A stretch of DNA of 64,000 nucleotides from NCBI RefSeq assembly GCF_002211285.1, contig NZ_LOKX01000003.1, forward strand, positions 1 to 64,000, in the 5' to 3' direction. Of the stretch, positions 1 through 6,991 are shown in pieces (within the stretch, counting starts at the first letter, position 1; the number at the start of each line of letters is the position of its first letter). The DNA is from Rhizobium sp. R635. Its GTDB lineage: Bacteria; Pseudomonadota; Alphaproteobacteria; Rhizobiales; Rhizobiaceae. A model generated the notes under the pieces. That model did no database searches and was not told the DNA's origin. It saw nothing but the letters and a program-made list of their open reading frames with translations. Position numbers and translations under genes: made by a program.

Positions 1-136
1 GCAGTGCGACCAGTTGGCTCTTCGTCGACAGCCGCCGCACATGCTTGTCGGCCTGATGCTCCTCCACAAGTCTTTCGAAAGCCGTCCAAGGAATCCGCTT
101 CAACAGATCATGAAAGACGCTATTCTCATGCCGCAC
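1..136 (-). mobile_element. IS4-family transposase, 5' end only (cut by window edge)
   Basis: Reading the minus strand from a GTG at 136-134 gives MRHENSVFHDLLKRIPW, then TAFERLVEEHQADKHVRRL, and a further stretch ending SQLVAL. This is the typical N-terminus of IS4-family transposases carrying a DUF4372-type N-terminal domain (FHxLLxxIPxxxFExLVxxH...SQFVAL). A GAGGGG Shine-Dalgarno lies just upstream. The frame is open to base 1, so only about 45 residues are visible and intactness cannot be judged. The terminal inverted repeat should lie between about 137 and 230, but I could not fix it. The element sits just before the cob genes. Confidence 0.7.
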
Positions 137-416
137 GGTGTTGCCCCTCTTTCGTGTCCGGGATTGTCGCCAAACATCCGAATACGAGTAGAATCAACAC
201 CGTGCGCCTTGTCCACCAAATTTAAACCGGACAGCAGTGGCACAAGGCCGAGGATGACGTCGAGGAAGGGGCGAGGCTTACGGCGGGTGGTCGCTGTTTT
301 GGTAATATTATAATATATTCATATTGTTGCGCCGCTTTCCTGCGAGATCGAATCCGCTGCCTCGCAAAGTGATTCAGCGTCATCTCAGCAACTTCGAGTG
401 AGGTGGCGCGGGCGGC
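137..416. other. Gap between the IS fragment and cobA
   Basis: No convincing gene. Bases 238-262 hold half of a RIME-type palindrome (GCACAAGGCCGAGGATGACG), matching complete copies at 16.2 and 31.2 kb. Bases 300-325 are AT-rich (TAATATTATAATATATTC). Bases 364-450 contain short open frames that resemble no protein I recognise. They could be the decayed tail of another cob gene, but this is not supported. Confidence 0.4.
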
Positions 417-445
417 GTTGACCTTGGCCCTTGCTGGGCCTAGAT
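417..445 (+). promoter_or_regulatory. Predicted housekeeping promoter of the cobABCD run
   Basis: GTTGAC (417-422), a 17-bp spacer, and CTAGAT (440-445) match 5/6 positions of both rhizobial elements (CTTGAC, CTATAT). Transcription would start near 452-453, practically on the A of the cobA ATG at 453, so the message may be leaderless. No Shine-Dalgarno is visible before that ATG. Confidence 0.5.
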
Positions 446-452
446 CAACAAA

Positions 453-1292
453 ATGTTGAATAGCGCATTCTCCCATTTGCCGGCCTTGGAGCCGGGCAGC
501 GTCTGGCTCGTCGGGGCCGGTCCGGGCGATCCGGGCCTGCTGACGCTCTTGGCTGCCAAGGGACTGGCCGAGGCCGATGTGATCGTCCATGACGCGCTGG
601 TGAATGAGGACTGTCTGAGGCTCGCGCGCCCCGGCGCCGAACTCGAATATGCCGGCAAACGCGGCGGCAAGCCTTCGGCCAAGCAGCGGGATATTTCGTT
701 GCGCCTGGTGGAACTGGCGTGCGCCGGCAAGCGGGTGCTGCGGCTGAAGGGCGGCGATCCCTTCGTCTTCGGGCGCGGCGGGGAAGAGGCGCTGACGCTG
801 GTAGAACACAATATCCCGTTCCGCATCGTGCCGGGCATTACCGCCGGCATCGGCGGGCTTGCTTATGCCGGCATTCCGGTGACGCATCGCGAGATCAATC
901 ATGCGGTGACTTTTCTCACCGGCCATGATTCCTCCGGCATCGTGCCGGACAGGATCGACTGGGAAGCGATCGGCAAGGGTTCGCCCGTGATCGTCATATA
1001 TATGGCGATGAAACATATCGCCCAGATCAGCGCCAATCTGATCGCGTCGGGCCGTTCGCCATCCGAGCCCGTGGCTTTCGTCTGCAATGCGGCGACCGGC
1101 GCGCAGCAGGTGCTGGAGACGACGCTTGGCGAAGCGGTTGCTGCCGTTGCCGCCTCCGGGCTGGAGCCGCCGGCGATCGTCGTGGTCGGCGAGGTGGTGC
1201 GGCTGCGCGCCTCGCTCGATTGGCTCGGCGCCCTGGCGGGCAGGCGTTTGCAGCCCGATCCGTTTGGCCGTTCCGGCAAGGTGCTGATATGA
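453..1292 (+). CDS. cobA: Uroporphyrinogen-III C-methyltransferase CobA
   Basis: Transfers two methyl groups from SAM to uroporphyrinogen III, giving precorrin-2, the entry to the corrin branch. The 279-residue protein has the tetrapyrrole methylase fold: the N-terminal glycine loop VWLVGAGPGDPGLLT, then GKRGG, GGDPFVFGRGGEE, the VPGITAGIGGLAYAGIPVTHR segment and the late PAIVVVGEVV motif. It has no siroheme-synthase (CysG) dehydrogenase domain, consistent with a dedicated cobalamin enzyme. The start at 453 fits family length and the promoter immediately upstream. The stop overlaps the cobB start (ATGA, 1289-1292), indicating translational coupling. Confidence 0.95.
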   Translation: MLNSAFSHLPALEPGSVWLVGAGPGDPGLLTLLAAKGLAEADVIVHDALVNEDCLRLARPGAELEYAGKRGGKPSAKQRDISLRLVELACAGKRVLRLKGGDPFVFGRGGEEALTLVEHNIPFRIVPGITAGIGGLAYAGIPVTHREINHAVTFLTGHDSSGIVPDRIDWEAIGKGSPVIVIYMAMKHIAQISANLIASGRSPSEPVAFVCNAATGAQQVLETTLGEAVAAVAASGLEPPAIVVVGEVVRLRASLDWLGALAGRRLQPDPFGRSGKVLI

Positions 1293-2596
1293 GCGGCCTC
1301 CTGATCGCAGCCCCTTCCTCCGGCGCCGGCAAGACGACGGTGACGCTCGGGCTGTTGAGGGCGCTTCGCCGCCGCGGCGTCTCGGTCGCGCCCGGTAAGG
1401 CCGGCCCCGACTATATCGATCCCGCCTTCCATGCGGCGGCAAGCGGCACGCCCTGCCTGAATTTCGACCCGTGGGCGATGCGCCCGGAGCTGATCTCGGC
1501 CAATGCCGCGCTTCACCGTTCCGGCGACCGTATTCTCGTCGTCGAGGCGATGATGGGACTTTTCGACGGCGCGGCCGACGGCAAGGGGACGGCGGCCGAT
1601 CTTGCCGCCCAGCTCGGCCTTTCCGTCGTGCTCGTCGTCGATGCCTCGCGCATGTCGCAATCCGTGGCGCCGCTGGTATCAGGCTTTGCCGGCTTCCGTG
1701 CCGATGTCCGCGTCGCCGGCGTCATCCTGAACAAGGTCGGCAGCGACCGGCACGAGGCGATGCTGCGCCATGCGCTGGACGCGATCCGCATGCCCGTCGT
1801 CGCCGTGATTGGGGCCGACAAGGCGCTTTCCCTGCCGGAGCGCCATCTCGGGCTCGTCCAGGCCGGGGAACATGCGACGCTCGAAAATTTCATCGACCAT
1901 GCGGCCGATGCCGTCTCCGAGGAATGCAATTTCGAATTCCTGCTGCGCATCGCACGGCAGGGGCTCAACCAGCCATCGGCCGCCAATATCGACCGGCTGA
2001 TGCCGCTCGGCAGCCGTATCGCGGTGGCGCGCGACATCGCCTTTGCCTTTTCCTATGAGCATATGCTGCTCGGCTGGCGCCGCCGGGGGGCTGCGATCTC
2101 CTTCTTCTCGCCGCTTGCCGATGAGCGGCCTGCCGCCGATGCCGATGCGATCTATCTGCCGGGCGGTTATCCCGAACTGCATGCCGGGCGGCTGGCCGCG
2201 GCACAGAATTTTCGCGCCGGTCTTCTCGATGCGGCGGCGCGCGGCATCAGGATCTATGGCGAGTGCGGTGGTTACATGGTGCTGGGTGAGGGACTGGTTG
2301 ATTCCGAGGGCAAACGCCATGAAATGCTCGGTTTGCTGCCCGTCGTCACCAGCTATGCCGAACGCAAGCGCCATCTCGGCTATCGCCGAGTCACGCCGCT
2401 CGACGGCGCGATCTTCCAGCGGCCGATGACGGCCCATGAATTCCACTATTCCACCGTCGTCTCCGAAGGCGAGGGCGAGCGGCTGTTTCAGGTGCGGGAT
2501 GCGCTGGGAGCCGATCTCGGTGTCGCCGGGCTGAGGCGCGGGCAGGTGGCAGGCTCCTACATGCATCTGATCGACCTTGCGAGAGCCGCCGCGTGA
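1289..2596 (+). CDS. cobB: Hydrogenobyrinate/cobyrinate a,c-diamide synthase CobB
   Basis: ATP- and glutamine-dependent amidation of the a and c side chains of (hydrogeno)byrinic acid. From the ATG at 1289 the protein has 435 residues, the usual length; a longer frame from 1220 would run deep into cobA and is rejected. Near the N-terminus is the dethiobiotin-synthetase-like P-loop PSSGAGKTTVTLG followed by KAGPDYIDPAFH. The C-terminal half is a class I glutamine amidotransferase-like domain with the nucleophile Cys326 in YGECGGYMVLG and a late AHEFHYS segment. It overlaps cobA and cobC by 4 bp each. Confidence 0.94.
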   Translation: MSGLLIAAPSSGAGKTTVTLGLLRALRRRGVSVAPGKAGPDYIDPAFHAAASGTPCLNFDPWAMRPELISANAALHRSGDRILVVEAMMGLFDGAADGKGTAADLAAQLGLSVVLVVDASRMSQSVAPLVSGFAGFRADVRVAGVILNKVGSDRHEAMLRHALDAIRMPVVAVIGADKALSLPERHLGLVQAGEHATLENFIDHAADAVSEECNFEFLLRIARQGLNQPSAANIDRLMPLGSRIAVARDIAFAFSYEHMLLGWRRRGAAISFFSPLADERPAADADAIYLPGGYPELHAGRLAAAQNFRAGLLDAAARGIRIYGECGGYMVLGEGLVDSEGKRHEMLGLLPVVTSYAERKRHLGYRRVTPLDGAIFQRPMTAHEFHYSTVVSEGEGERLFQVRDALGADLGVAGLRRGQVAGSYMHLIDLARAAA

Positions 2597-3636
2597 GCGC
2601 GCCGATCGCCCATGGCGGCGGCATCACCGCCGCTGCCGCCGCCTTCGGCGGCAGGCCCCAGGACTGGCTCGACCTTTCCACGGGGATCAACCCGTGTCCT
2701 GTCGCTTTGCCTGAAATACCGGCGGCAGCCTGGCACCGCCTGCCGGACAGGCACCTCGTCGAAGCGGCAAGGCGCGCCGCGCGCGACTATTACGGCAGCG
2801 GCGAAATCCTGCCCCTGCCGGTGCCCGGCACGCAATCGGTGATCCAGCTGCTGCCGCGGCTGCTTCACGGGGGTAGGCAGGCTACGGTGACGGACGACAA
2901 AGTCGCCGTGACGGACGACAAAGTCGCCGTGGTGTTTCCGACCTACGGTGAATATGCGCGCGCCTTCGCTTCGGCCGGTTTTGCCGTCGATGCCGTCAGC
3001 GATGTCGCGGCAATCGGGGCTGGCCACCGACTTGCGGTCGTCGTCAATCCGAACAATCCCGATGGGCGCGTTTGGCCGGCCGATGCGCTGATCGCGCTGC
3101 ACGACAGGATGAAATCGGCTGGCGGACTGCTCGTCGTCGACGAGGCTTTCGGCGATGCCGATCCGGCGCTCAGTCTCGCACGCCGCGCAGAAGAGCTTTC
3201 CAATCTGGTGATTTTCCGCTCCTTCGGCAAGTTCTTCGGGCTTGCCGGCCTGCGGCTCGGTTTCGTGATTGCGCGCGGCGACATTCTCGAGCGTTTTGAG
3301 GAATGGCTGGGACCCTGGGCGGTCTCAGGCCCGGCGCTGTCGCTGGCCGATTCGCTGTTGCGGCAGGATGTTTCCACGGTCCGCGGCCGCATCGCGGAGC
3401 GCAGTGCCGGACTGCATGCGGTGCTGGCCGGGGCAGGCTTGCGGATCGCCGGGGGGACGGCGTTGTTTACCCTCGTCGCCGATATCAGGGCGGGCGACAT
3501 TTACACGCATCTCTGCCGCCATCATATTCTCGTCCGCAAGTTCGATTATGCGCCGGACTGGCTGCGTTTCGGGCTGACCCCCGATGCGGCGGCGGACAGG
3601 CGGCTTACTGAAGCCCTTCAGAGTTTTGAGCTATGA
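2593..3636 (+). CDS. cobC: Threonine-phosphate decarboxylase CobC (PLP enzyme)
   Basis: Class I/II aminotransferase-fold enzyme making (R)-1-amino-2-propanol O-phosphate, the linker of the nucleotide loop. The GTG at 2593 overlaps the cobB stop (GTGA). The N-terminus AHGGGITAAAAAFGG and DLSTGINP are typical. NPNNPDGRVWP and VVDEAFGD form the PLP pocket, and Lys213 in FRSFGKFFGLAGLRLGF should carry the Schiff base. Oddity: residues around 99-112 are a perfect in-frame duplication, VTDDKVA-VTDDKVA, from a 21-bp tandem repeat (2887-2928) just before the VVFPTYGEY motif. The frame is intact, so the protein may work, but the added seven residues lie near the active-site domain. Confidence 0.92.
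   Translation: MSAPIAHGGGITAAAAAFGGRPQDWLDLSTGINPCPVALPEIPAAAWHRLPDRHLVEAARRAARDYYGSGEILPLPVPGTQSVIQLLPRLLHGGRQATVTDDKVAVTDDKVAVVFPTYGEYARAFASAGFAVDAVSDVAAIGAGHRLAVVVNPNNPDGRVWPADALIALHDRMKSAGGLLVVDEAFGDADPALSLARRAEELSNLVIFRSFGKFFGLAGLRLGFVIARGDILERFEEWLGPWAVSGPALSLADSLLRQDVSTVRGRIAERSAGLHAVLAGAGLRIAGGTALFTLVADIRAGDIYTHLCRHHILVRKFDYAPDWLRFGLTPDAAADRRLTEALQSFEL
2887..2928 (+). repeat. Perfect 21-bp tandem duplication inside cobC
   Basis: Two identical adjacent copies (2887-2907 and 2908-2928), each beginning GTGACGGACGACAAAGTCGC, encode VTDDKVA twice. The length is a multiple of three, so the frame is kept. It looks like a recent slippage event. Confidence 0.95.
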
Positions 3637-4613
3637 TGATCGACGAAAACCTTCTCGTGCTGCTCCTGGCATTGCTGCTCGACCGGATCGTCGGCGATCC
3701 GCAATGGCTGTGGTCGCGGCTGCCGCACCCCGTCGTCCTGTTCGGCGAGGCGATCTCCTTTGCCGACCGGCAGCTCAACAATGCCGGCCTGACGGGCTCG
3801 CAGCGCCGGATGAACGGTGTCGCCGCCATACTGGCGCTGCTTCTGGTGGCGGTTGCCGCAGGCTTCGTCTTCGACCGGTTCTTCGCGCTCTTCGGCGTTG
3901 TTGGCATTCTGCTCGAAACCGGGCTGGTGGCGATCTTCCTGGCGCAGAAAAGCCTCGCCGATCACGTGGGCGCGGTTGCGGCCGCGCTTCGCGGCGAAGG
4001 GCTTGCCGGCGGGCGGGCAGCCGTTTCCCGCATCGTCGGGCGCGATCCCGAAACGCTGGATGAGCCGGCCGTCTGCCGCGCGGCGATCGAAAGCCTGGCG
4101 GAAAATTTCTCCGACGGCGTTGTGGCGCCGGCGCTCTGGTATGCCGTCTTCGGCCTGCCGGGGCTGCTTGCCTACAAGATGCTGAACACGGCGGATTCGA
4201 TGATCGGCCACAAGTCCGAGAAATATCTCGATTTCGGCTGGGCCGCCGCCCGGCTCGACGATCTCGCCAACTGGCCGGCCGCCCGGATCTCCATCCTGCT
4301 GATCGCCGCCGGCGCCTGGCTCCGTCGTGGTACGAGCGCCAGCCGCGAAGCGGTCCGGGTCGCGATGCGCGACGGCGGGCTGCACCGCTCGCCGAATTCC
4401 GGCCGGCCGGAAGCTGCCATGGCCGGCGCCCTCAACGTCCAGCTCGCCGGCCCCCGCGTCTATGGCGGCGTCATCGTCGCCGAGCCGATGATCAACAATG
4501 CCGGTCGGGACGTTGCGACATTGCGTGACATCGAGGACGGCGTATCGGTGTTTCATGCGAGCTGCATGGTGCTGGCGGGGGTGACGTTCGGGTTGTTTTT
4601 GTGTTTTCTTTAG
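3633..4613 (+). CDS. cobD: Adenosylcobinamide-phosphate synthase CobD/CbiB
   Basis: Integral membrane enzyme that attaches aminopropanol phosphate, the CobC product, to adenosylcobyrate. The 326-residue protein shows the family N-terminus LLLALLLDRIVGDPQWLWSRLPHPVVLFG, then VCRAAIESLAENFSDGVVAPALWY and KMLNTADSMIGHKSEKY, with several hydrophobic segments (about residues 6-22, 65-105, 160-180, 215-235 and 305-325). Its ATG (3633) overlaps the cobC stop; a second ATG at 3636 would remove one residue. Being next to cobC matches their consecutive steps. Confidence 0.94.
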   Translation: MMIDENLLVLLLALLLDRIVGDPQWLWSRLPHPVVLFGEAISFADRQLNNAGLTGSQRRMNGVAAILALLLVAVAAGFVFDRFFALFGVVGILLETGLVAIFLAQKSLADHVGAVAAALRGEGLAGGRAAVSRIVGRDPETLDEPAVCRAAIESLAENFSDGVVAPALWYAVFGLPGLLAYKMLNTADSMIGHKSEKYLDFGWAAARLDDLANWPAARISILLIAAGAWLRRGTSASREAVRVAMRDGGLHRSPNSGRPEAAMAGALNVQLAGPRVYGGVIVAEPMINNAGRDVATLRDIEDGVSVFHASCMVLAGVTFGLFLCFL

Positions 4614-4700
4614 GGTTGTCCCACGGCATGAACGCCCCGGTGGACACATCAGCCGCAAAGGTTTATGCGAAACGCCTCATATCAGACCGGAAAGACAGCA

Positions 4701-4901
4701 ATGACAGTTCAAGTTGAATTACCGTGCCCGAAGTGCAAGAGCACCAAGATGAAGTTCGAGCGGCCGGAGATCCGGGAGACCGACATCATCAAATGTGCGG
4801 CCTGCGGGCATAATCTCGGCACGATGGCCTCGATCCGCGAGAGAATGAACAAGGCCTATCAGCAGCTCAAGCGGCCTGCCGCTGCGCCCAAGCTCCAGTA
4901 G
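4701..4901 (+). CDS. Small zinc-ribbon protein
   Basis: A 66-residue protein from the ATG at 4701, with GGAAAGA upstream; an in-frame ATG at 4665 is less likely. Two CxxC knuckles, CPKC near the N-terminus and CAAC about 25 residues later, form a probable zinc ribbon. A basic C-terminal helix (IRERMNKAYQQLKR) follows. Small proteins of this type are common and uncharacterised in Rhizobiales. Function unknown; a nucleic-acid-binding or accessory role is possible but only inferred from the fold. Confidence 0.65.
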   Translation: MTVQVELPCPKCKSTKMKFERPEIRETDIIKCAACGHNLGTMASIRERMNKAYQQLKRPAAAPKLQ

Positions 4902-4903
4902 GC

Positions 4904-4931
4904 GCGGGGGTTCAATTCCCGCTTGGCTTGT
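4904..4931 (+). terminator. Weak terminator-like hairpin after the zinc-ribbon gene
   Basis: GCGGG (4904-4908) can pair with CCCGC (4918-4922) across a 9-base loop, followed by TTGGCTTGTT. The loop contains GTTCAATT and superficially resembles a tRNA T-arm, but no cloverleaf surrounds it. Confidence 0.3.
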
Positions 4932-5036
4932 TAGAATTGTGATTACCATTCGGGTTAAAGCTAAATAATAAGTATCGTCGTAGTCTCTCTACCATGAGGG
5001 CGCAATTAAACTGCGCGGGTTGGAAGAGGGGCTATC

Positions 5037-5465
5037 ATGAGGACGATTTTAGCGGCTGCGGCCGCCAGTTTATTGCTGCAGTTTTCTCCCGTTGCTGCCG
5101 AAGCGGCAACATTGGTCGCCAAGATCAGCATCGACAAGCAGACGATGACCGTCACCGAGAACGGCTTCGTCAAGTATCGCTGGAAGGTTTCGACCGCGCG
5201 CCGCGGCTATGTCACGCCGACCGGTTCCTGGAGCGCCAAGTGGCTGTCGCGCGATCACCGTTCGCGCAAATACGACAACGCGCCGATGCCCTACGCCGTG
5301 TTCTTTAACGGCGGTTATGCCGTTCACGCCACCTTCGATCTGAAGCGCCTGGGCACGCCGGCCTCGCACGGCTGCGTTCGCCTGCATCCCGATAATGCGG
5401 CGCAGTTCTTCTCGCTGGCGCGCCAAGCCGGGCTTTCCAATACCCGCGTGGTCATCACGCGGTAA
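5037..5465 (+). CDS. L,D-transpeptidase (YkuD domain), exported
   Basis: A 142-residue protein with signal peptide MRTILAAAAASLLLQFSPVAAEA and one YkuD catalytic domain. The catalytic motif is ASHGCVRLHPDNA, with Cys113 as nucleophile and His111 beside it. YkuD enzymes act in the periplasm, forming 3-3 peptidoglycan crosslinks or anchoring proteins to peptidoglycan; which applies here cannot be told. There is no LysM or other binding domain. The start is supported by GAAGAGGGG upstream. The last 11 bp overlap the 3' end of the convergent fnrN. Confidence 0.87.
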   Translation: MRTILAAAAASLLLQFSPVAAEAATLVAKISIDKQTMTVTENGFVKYRWKVSTARRGYVTPTGSWSAKWLSRDHRSRKYDNAPMPYAVFFNGGYAVHATFDLKRLGTPASHGCVRLHPDNAAQFFSLARQAGLSNTRVVITR

Positions 5466-6174
5466 TCTTTTCCAACGCGTCCATATCGGGCACGACGATA
5501 TGCCGGGAATTCCCGATGTGGATGACGCCGCTCCTGCGCAGCTTTGTCATCTGGCGGCTAACGGTTTCGATCGTCAGCCCGAGGAAATCGGCGATTTCGG
5601 CGCGTGACAGCGGCAGGTCGAAGGCGGTGCTCGTTGCCGTCTGCGGTTCGGCATGAGTGGCGATGAGGTAAAGCAGGCTTGCGACCTTCTCTTCCGCCGT
5701 GCGCCGGCCGAGCGTCAGCATCCATTCGCGCGCAGCGTCCAGCTCCCTCAGCGCCTGGTCGTGCAGGTTGCGCTGGAGTTCCGGCGTCTCGGCGATCATT
5801 CGGTCGAGCAGGTTGCGGGGGAAGACGCAGATTTCGGCATCGGTCGCAGCCTCGGCCGACAGCGTGCTTTCGCGCACGAAGGGCCTGCCGACGAAATCGG
5901 GGGCGAATTGCAGGCCGACGATCTGCTGGCGTCCGTCCGGCATCACCTTGCAGAGCTTCACCACGCCGCGCATGATGTTCGAGTAAAAGGAGCTTTCCGA
6001 CCCTTGCGCGATGATCTCTGAACCGGCCTCGACCTTGCGGCGCAGGGAGTGGCGGTTGAGTTCCTTCAACTGGCTGTTCGACAAGGCGCCGCAGACGACG
6101 CCGTGCCGCGCCTGGCAGGAGCGGCAGGCGAGGGGAATGGCGGCCTCGAAAACCTCACTGCTTGCGACATCCAT
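5455..6174 (-). CDS. fnrN: FnrN-type oxygen-sensing Crp/Fnr regulator
   Basis: A 239-residue Crp/Fnr protein. An N-terminal C17-X2-C20-X7-C28 cluster plus Cys75 provide the four ligands of an oxygen-labile [4Fe-4S] cluster, as in FNR and unlike FixK. A cNMP-binding-type beta barrel follows. The C-terminal HTH has the recognition helix ETVSRQMTKLRRSGVI, with the E-x-x-S-R pattern that reads TTGAT-N4-ATCAA sites. In R. leguminosarum, FnrN activates microaerobic and symbiotic genes such as fixNOQP and controls its own expression. Two matching sites lie upstream (6246-6259 and 6277-6290), consistent with autoregulation. Confidence 0.92.
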   Translation of the reverse strand: MDVASSEVFEAAIPLACRSCQARHGVVCGALSNSQLKELNRHSLRRKVEAGSEIIAQGSESSFYSNIMRGVVKLCKVMPDGRQQIVGLQFAPDFVGRPFVRESTLSAEAATDAEICVFPRNLLDRMIAETPELQRNLHDQALRELDAAREWMLTLGRRTAEEKVASLLYLIATHAEPQTATSTAFDLPLSRAEIADFLGLTIETVSRQMTKLRRSGVIHIGNSRHIVVPDMDALEKITA

Positions 6175-6245
6175 GTCCTGGTCCTTTCAACATCCCCCGG
6201 GGCGTGCCTGACCGACTGGGCCACAATCGGGGATTCCGGCGTGGC

Positions 6246-6259
6246 TTGATGATTATCAA
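6246..6259 (-). promoter_or_regulatory. Anaerobox 1 (FnrN site), proximal to fnrN
   Basis: TTGAT-GATT-ATCAA, a perfect match to the FNR/FixK consensus. Its centre is about 78 bp upstream of the fnrN start codon. Confidence 0.85.
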
Positions 6260-6276
6260 ATGGCCGGGAGGACTAT

Positions 6277-6290
6277 TTGATTCAGATCAA
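6277..6290 (-). promoter_or_regulatory. Anaerobox 2 (FnrN site), distal to fnrN
   Basis: TTGAT-TCAG-ATCAA, a second perfect site 31 bp, about three helical turns, from the first. A pair of anaeroboxes is known in the R. leguminosarum fnrN promoter, where the distal site activates and the promoter-proximal one represses. The acpXL start lies about 245 bp on the other side, so an effect on that operon cannot be excluded. Confidence 0.85.
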
Positions 6291-6534
6291 AGTTCCGATG
6301 CCAATCTTCGGGGTTCCGGCTGCTTTCGCCGGCTTGATTCGGGCGGCTCTTCGCCTTGGCGGCGGAACGCTCCTTCGCTCTGGCGCCAGGCCGCGCCTTT
6401 CAAAGGCTGGTTTCCATTGCTGTTTAGGCAACACCCGACCGGCAAATTGCCGCGACGCCGGGACGAAAGCATTGGCTTTTGAAAAGGATTTGCCTATGAG
6501 GGGGTTTAAATCGTCATTTCATGAGGTACAGCGC
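6291..6534. other. Region between the anaeroboxes and acpXL
   Basis: No gene supported. An open frame runs into acpXL from 6277, but residues before the GTG at 6535 resemble nothing known and acpXL proteins are 92 residues long. The acpXL promoter must be here; I see no clear -35/-10 pair. A GAGGT element at 6523-6527 serves the acpXL start. Confidence 0.4.
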
Positions 6535-6813
6535 GTGACCGCTACATTCGACAAAGTTGCCGACATTATTGCAGAAACCAGCGAGATCGATCGCGCCACG
6601 ATCACGCCGGAGAGCCATACGATCGACGACCTCGGTATCGACAGCCTCGATTTCCTCGACATCGTCTTTGCGATCGACAAGGAATTCGGCATCAAGATCC
6701 CGCTCGAAAAGTGGACGCAGGAAGTCAACGAGGGCAAGGTTTCCACCGAAGAATATTTCGTGCTGAAGAACCTCTGCGCCAAGATCGACGAGCTCAAAGC
6801 AGCCAAGGCCTGA
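6535..6813 (+). CDS. acpXL: Specialised acyl carrier protein AcpXL
   Basis: Carries the growing very-long-chain fatty acid (27-hydroxyoctacosanoate) destined for the secondary acyl chain of rhizobial lipid A. The GTG at 6535 gives exactly 92 residues beginning [11 protein letters not shown], the known family length. The 4'-phosphopantetheine site is Ser37 in [12 protein letters not shown], and the acidic C-terminal helix is normal. It heads the VLCFA cluster but is separated from fabZXL by a hairpin and a repeat, so it may also be expressed alone and in excess. The first in-frame ATG (6496) would add 13 unrelated residues. Confidence 0.95.
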
Positions 6814-6834
6814 GACATAACAGTCTTTTTTGAA

Positions 6835-6866
6835 CGCCCTGCCGCCCTTGATATGGCGGCCGGGCG
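6835..6866 (+). terminator. Strong hairpin (attenuating terminator?) after acpXL
   Basis: CGCCC-T-GCCGCC (6835-6846) pairs with GGCGGC-C-GGGCG (6855-6866): 11 pairs with a single mismatch, an 8-base loop, followed by GTTTCGTTCC. The T-run is poor, so termination may be partial or the stem may protect the acpXL mRNA. Confidence 0.6.
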
Positions 6867-6906
6867 GTTTCGTTCCTAGATCAGTTCAGATTCGCACTTC
6901 CGGACG

Positions 6907-6941
6907 GAAAACCGCTTCGCACTTTTCCTGGAATTGCTCTA
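6907..6941 (+). repeat. 35-bp interspersed repeat, copy 1
   Basis: The sequence begins GAAAACCGCTTCGCACTTTT and ends GGAATTGCTCTA. It is identical over 35 bp to 37828-37862. It lies within the acpXL-fabZXL gap, between the hairpin and the fabZXL start. Confidence 0.9.
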
Positions 6942-6991
6942 AGTAGGCGTCACCGGCGGGCGGATCTGGCCTGGCGGGCCGGAGGATCCGA

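Noticed and set aside
222..1442. Long minus-strand open frame over cobA
   Set aside because: It lies opposite a clear CobA, is rich in Arg/Ala/Gly as expected from a GC-rich antisense frame, and matches no family.
4901..4935. tRNA-like T-arm GGTTCAATTCCCGC after the zinc-ribbon gene
   Set aside because: Upstream bases are the coding end of the zinc-ribbon gene, no D-arm, anticodon arm or acceptor stem can be drawn, and no CCA-compatible end follows.
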